A stretch of 16,017 nt of DNA from Thalassospira sp. UBA1131 (GTDB lineage: Bacteria > Pseudomonadota > Alphaproteobacteria > Rhodospirillales > Thalassospiraceae). The stretch lies in assembly GCF_002311515.1 (NCBI RefSeq), contig NZ_DCAO01000096.1:1-16017 (forward strand), in the 5' to 3' direction. Position 1 is the first letter of the stretch. Each line of letters starts with the position of its first letter. The notes under the pieces were generated by a model. The model was given only the letters and a program-made list of their open reading frames with translations, was not told where the DNA came from and did no database searches. Below, piece after piece: positions 13,693 to 16,017 of the stretch. Position numbers and translations under genes: made by a program.

Positions 13693-14895
13693 ATGGATCG
13701 CCCGGAATTTTACCGTTTTCACCAAGGTGACCGCGTGCTGCCGTTTGAGGCGGCCGAATATGACGCCCGTCTTGCGGGCTTGCGCAAGATCATGAATGAC
13801 ACCGGTGTTGAGGCCTGTGTTTTCACCTCCATGCATAACATCGCCTATTATTCAGGCTTCCTCTATTGCGCCTTTGGCCGGCCTTACGGGCTTGTCGTGA
13901 CCGCATCTGAAAGTGTCACGATCAGTGCGGGGATTGATGCCGCCCAGCCGTGGCGGCGCTGTCATGGCGATAACATCACCTATACCGACTGGGCGCGAAA
14001 TAATTACTGGCGGGCCATTCTTTCGGTGACCGGGCCGGGCAAAGTGATTGGTTATGAGGGCGATCATCTGAGCCTTGTGCAAAAGGCGCTTCTGGATGAG
14101 TTCCTTAAGCCTGCCAGCAGTCACGATATTGCGCCGGCCACCATGCGCCAGCGCATGCATAAATCACCGGCCGAGATTGCCCTGATCCGTCATGGCGCGC
14201 AGGTTGCCGATGTCGGTGGCTATGCCATCCGGGATGCGATCAAGGAAGGGGTGCGCGAGATTGATGTTGCCATGGCCGGGCGCGATGCGATGGAACTTGA
14301 AATCGCCAAGCGGTTCCCGCATGCGGAATATCGCGATACGTGGGTCTGGTTCCAGTCAGGCATCAATACCGACGGGGCGCATAACCCGGTAACCGCGCGC
14401 AAGCTTAGGCGTGGGGATATCCTGTCGCTTAACACGTTTCCGATGATTTCGGGTTATTACACAGCACTCGAACGCACGCTGTTTGTCGGCGAGGTCGATG
14501 TGGCCAGCCTGAAAATCTGGGAGGCCAATGTCGCGGCCCATGAATATGGCATGAGCTTGCTTAAACCCGGTGCGTCCTGCGCGCAGGTGACAGAGCAGAT
14601 CAACACCTTCTTTGCCGAGCGGGATTTGCTGCAATATCGCACATTTGGTTACGGGCACAGCTTTGGCGTGCTGTCGCACTATTATGGCCGGGAAGCCGGG
14701 CTTGAGCTGCGTGAAGATATCGACACCAAACTTGAGCCCGGCATGGTGATCAGCATGGAGCCGATGCTAACCATTGCCGAGGGCAACCCGGGGGCCGGTG
14801 GATATCGCGAGCATGACATTCTGGTGATTACCGAAGACGGCAATGAAAACATCACCGGATACCCGTATGGCCCGGACTTCAATGTGGTTGGTTAG
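13693..14895 (+). CDS. Creatinase (creatine amidinohydrolase)
   Basis: Cytosolic hydrolase that splits creatine into sarcosine and urea (EC 3.5.3.3), of the pita-bread (M24-like) fold but metal-independent. The 400-residue length is that of the Pseudomonas enzyme, and long stretches match it as I remember it: NIAYYSGFLYCAFGRPY, AQPWRR, FQSGINTDGAHNPVT, GYYTALERTLF, YRTFGYGHSFG, LSHYYGREAGLELREDID, GAGGYREHDIL. His230, Glu260 and Glu356 correspond to that enzyme's catalytic His232 and guanidinium-binding Glu262 and Glu358, a uniform offset of two. I chose ATG 13693 (MDRPEFYRF, with AAGGGA upstream) over the in-frame ATG 13633, whose extra residues are not conserved. It stands alone: no creatininase, sarcosine oxidase or urease gene is in the window. 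A 12-bp hairpin follows the stop. Confidence 0.9.
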   Translation: MDRPEFYRFHQGDRVLPFEAAEYDARLAGLRKIMNDTGVEACVFTSMHNIAYYSGFLYCAFGRPYGLVVTASESVTISAGIDAAQPWRRCHGDNITYTDWARNNYWRAILSVTGPGKVIGYEGDHLSLVQKALLDEFLKPASSHDIAPATMRQRMHKSPAEIALIRHGAQVADVGGYAIRDAIKEGVREIDVAMAGRDAMELEIAKRFPHAEYRDTWVWFQSGINTDGAHNPVTARKLRRGDILSLNTFPMISGYYTALERTLFVGEVDVASLKIWEANVAAHEYGMSLLKPGASCAQVTEQINTFFAERDLLQYRTFGYGHSFGVLSHYYGREAGLELREDIDTKLEPGMVISMEPMLTIAEGNPGAGGYREHDILVITEDGNENITGYPYGPDFNVVG

Positions 14896-14910
14896 GATAG
14901 CGTGTTTCAA

Positions 14911-14938
14911 GAAATGGGCCCGATAACGGGCCCATTTC
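14911..14938. terminator. Strong hairpin after creatinase (possible terminator)
   Basis: Perfect 12-bp stem GAAATGGGCCCG (14911-14922) / CGGGCCCATTTC (14927-14938) with loop ATAA, 15 bp after the creatinase stop. There is no real T-run on the + strand; on the - strand it is followed by TTG then AAACACG. It could act for both converging transcripts, partly through stem strength alone. Confidence 0.6.
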
Positions 14939-14997
14939 CCGATTGAGTGCGCATCGGACAGGGAGACTGGATGGGCAACCCGTGCGCACCCAATAAT

Positions 14998-15042
14998 GTC
15001 ACGGTGGGCCAATCACGATGGATTGGCACTTAAAACCGTGAC
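14998..15042 (-). repeat. Nested inverted repeats across the rfbC stop codon
   Basis: Outer arms GTCACGGT (14998-15005) / ACCGTGAC (15035-15042) enclose inner arms GCCAATC (15008-15014) / GATTGGC (15021-15027). The rfbC stop (15013-15015) lies inside. A long two-part stem could form at the end of the rfbC mRNA; it lacks a T-run, so its role as a terminator is uncertain. Confidence 0.5.
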
Positions 15043-15663
15043 ATTCGCGCGGTTGAGATTAAGCGGTGTGAAATCGTGGTTTGGCGGCGTGCGCCCCATG
15101 GGTCCAAGGGCCTCAGGGTCCAGATCGGACAATAGAGGCTGTCTGCTGTCCTTTTCGGACACCACCGCCTGCTGGCCGTAAAGCTGCCAGTCGATACCAA
15201 GATCGGGATCGTTCCAGGCAATGCCGCGATCATGGTCGGGACTGTAATAGTTCGATGCCTTGTACATGACGTGGGTGTCGGGCTTGAGCGTTTTGAAGCC
15301 GTGGGCGAAGCCTTCGGGGATCCAGAGCTGGTACCAGTTTTCTGCACTGAGCTCGATCTTGATGTGTTTACCAAAGGTCGCGGAGAGCGGGCGGATATCG
15401 ACCGCGACATCAAGGATGGCACCTTGTGTCACGCGGATCAGTTTGCCCTGGGCATAGGGGCAGGTCTGGAAATGCAGGCCGCGGATGGTGTTGATCGGAA
15501 CGCTGATCGAATGGTTTTCCTGCACCAGATCAATATCGCCCACCACCTCGCAGAAATCGTCATAGCGAAAGGTTTCAGCAAAAACACCGCGTTTGTCCCG
15601 ATGTCGGTTGGGCACAAACAAAACCGGACCTTCGATATCAAACGCGGTAAATTCGACAGGCAT
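15013..15663 (-). CDS. rfbC: dTDP-4-dehydrorhamnose 3,5-epimerase
   Basis: RmlC/RfbC cupin epimerase that converts dTDP-4-dehydro-6-deoxy-glucose to the L-lyxo-hexulose form, third step of dTDP-L-rhamnose synthesis for surface polysaccharide (EC 5.1.3.13). Seen: DKRGVFAETF (23-32), QENHSIS, RGLHFQ with the catalytic His64, QGKLIRVTQGAILDVAVDIR, LWIPEGFAHGF and the YKASNYYSPDHDRGI region carrying the catalytic Tyr. The 216 residues exceed the usual 180-190; the extra C-terminal tail (DPEALGPMGRTPPNHDF and onward) is unassigned. ATG 15661-15663 is preceded by AAGGAG, which is part of the last codons of the upstream gene; only 6 bp separate that stop from this start, so translation is probably coupled. 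Other rml genes are not in the window, and a related sugar epimerase activity is possible. Confidence 0.92.
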   Translation of the reverse strand: MPVEFTAFDIEGPVLFVPNRHRDKRGVFAETFRYDDFCEVVGDIDLVQENHSISVPINTIRGLHFQTCPYAQGKLIRVTQGAILDVAVDIRPLSATFGKHIKIELSAENWYQLWIPEGFAHGFKTLKPDTHVMYKASNYYSPDHDRGIAWNDPDLGIDWQLYGQQAVVSEKDSRQPLLSDLDPEALGPMGRTPPNHDFTPLNLNRANVTVLSANPS

Positions 15664-15669
15664 TGTTCA

Positions 15670-16017
15670 TTACTCCTTGATCGAGATCGGAACACGGATC
15701 AGTTGGCGCGGTACACGCCAGCGATCCTTGTAGGGTTTCGGGACAAGACGGACGAAAACGAGGCTGGCCTCGTCATCAACCGTGCCAAACAGACGATCTG
15801 TGCTGTCTTCGTCGATGATCGACGGATAGGCCGAAAAGGTTTCGCCTTCTGCCGCGTCGCGTTGCAAGGGCTGGCGATAGAGCAGTTTGGGTTCCGACCA
15901 GTTTTTGAGATCCGTCGAGGACGAATAGAAAAAGCCGGCAATGTCGGGCTCGCCCTTTTTGCGGATGCGATGAAGGTAGACCGTGATGAAACTGTTTGAT
16001 CCTTCGTGGCGGACCAG
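15670..16017 (-). CDS. C-terminal part of a probable beta-propeller glycosidase-like protein (5' end outside window)
   Basis: The - strand frame is open from the window edge to TAA at 15670-15672, giving the last 115 residues. Features such as FFYSSSTDLKNWSEPKLLY and FSAYPSIIDEDSTDRLFG have the repeat rhythm of five-bladed beta-propellers of the GH32/GH43/GH130-like clans (Y-S-S-DL-NWS-P and YPS-D motifs), but no catalytic residue can be placed in this fragment. The tail RVPRQLIRVPISIKE is the C-terminus. It is immediately upstream of rfbC and overlaps its ribosome site, so both belong to one transcript, probably in a cell-surface polysaccharide locus. The exact function is unknown. Confidence 0.75.
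   Translation of the reverse strand: MVRHEGSNSFITVYLHRIRKKGEPDIAGFFYSSSTDLKNWSEPKLLYRQPLQRDAAEGETFSAYPSIIDEDSTDRLFGTVDDEASLVFVRLVPKPYKDRWRVPRQLIRVPISIKE

Noticed and set aside
15232..15999. 255-codon + strand frame across rfbC and the propeller gene
   Set aside because: Antisense to two genes with recognisable motifs.
1..16017. CRISPR array, tRNA or rRNA genes, toxin-antitoxin or phage-defence system
   Set aside because: No regularly spaced repeats, cloverleaf or rRNA signatures, and no recognisable defence domains were seen on either strand.

Overview
The window looks like chromosomal DNA from a moderately GC-rich alphaproteobacterium. Gene content and protein style recall marine Rhodospirillales such as Thalassospira; that genus guess is recollection, not a search result. 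Genes are densely packed, and no rRNA, tRNA, CRISPR array or intact transposase was seen.

Left part (1-6067). The 3' part of a LysE/RhtB-type amino-acid exporter converges on a LysR regulator. The LysR gene is divergent from an apparent operon of tctC-tctB-tctA (tripartite tricarboxylate transporter family) plus an ArgE-like M20 metallo-deacylase. A perfect LysR box (CAGTAT-N11-ATACTG) lies between the LysR gene and tctC. The simplest reading is a LysR-controlled uptake-and-deacylation system for an organic acid or N-acyl amino acid; the substrate is unknown.

Middle part (about 6100-9204). A 2.7 kb islet sits between argE and the penicillin-binding-protein gene mrcA and is bounded by two diverged direct copies of the same roughly 380 bp intergenic block. 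Each block carries a + strand terminator, a composite palindromic repeat, a - strand terminator and the last 15 bp of mrcA. Inside are an intact LysR gene, an intact flavodoxin-like NAD(P)H:quinone oxidoreductase, and wrecks of two more genes: a medium-chain dehydrogenase/quinone reductase (both ends kept, middle deleted, start codon ATG to AAG) and an MFS efflux permease (frameshifted fragment). It reads as a decaying quinone/electrophile detoxification operon that arrived by recombination at the intergenic block.

Right-middle part (9190-13298). Two class A penicillin-binding proteins lie in tandem on the - strand. The downstream one (mrcA) has every transglycosylase and transpeptidase motif. 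The upstream paralogue aligns with it almost without gaps around the motifs but has lost the first catalytic Glu of GT51, the QQ pair, the transpeptidase Ser, the SxN Ser and the KTG triad, so it looks like a double pseudoenzyme. This is the most striking observation in the window.

Right end (13299-16017). After a 394 bp divergent intergenic region rich in palindromes comes a clear creatinase (creatine amidinohydrolase), then, convergent to it, rfbC (dTDP-4-dehydrorhamnose 3,5-epimerase). Just upstream of rfbC on the same strand is the C-terminal part of a probable beta-propeller glycosidase-like protein, which suggests the edge of a surface-polysaccharide locus.
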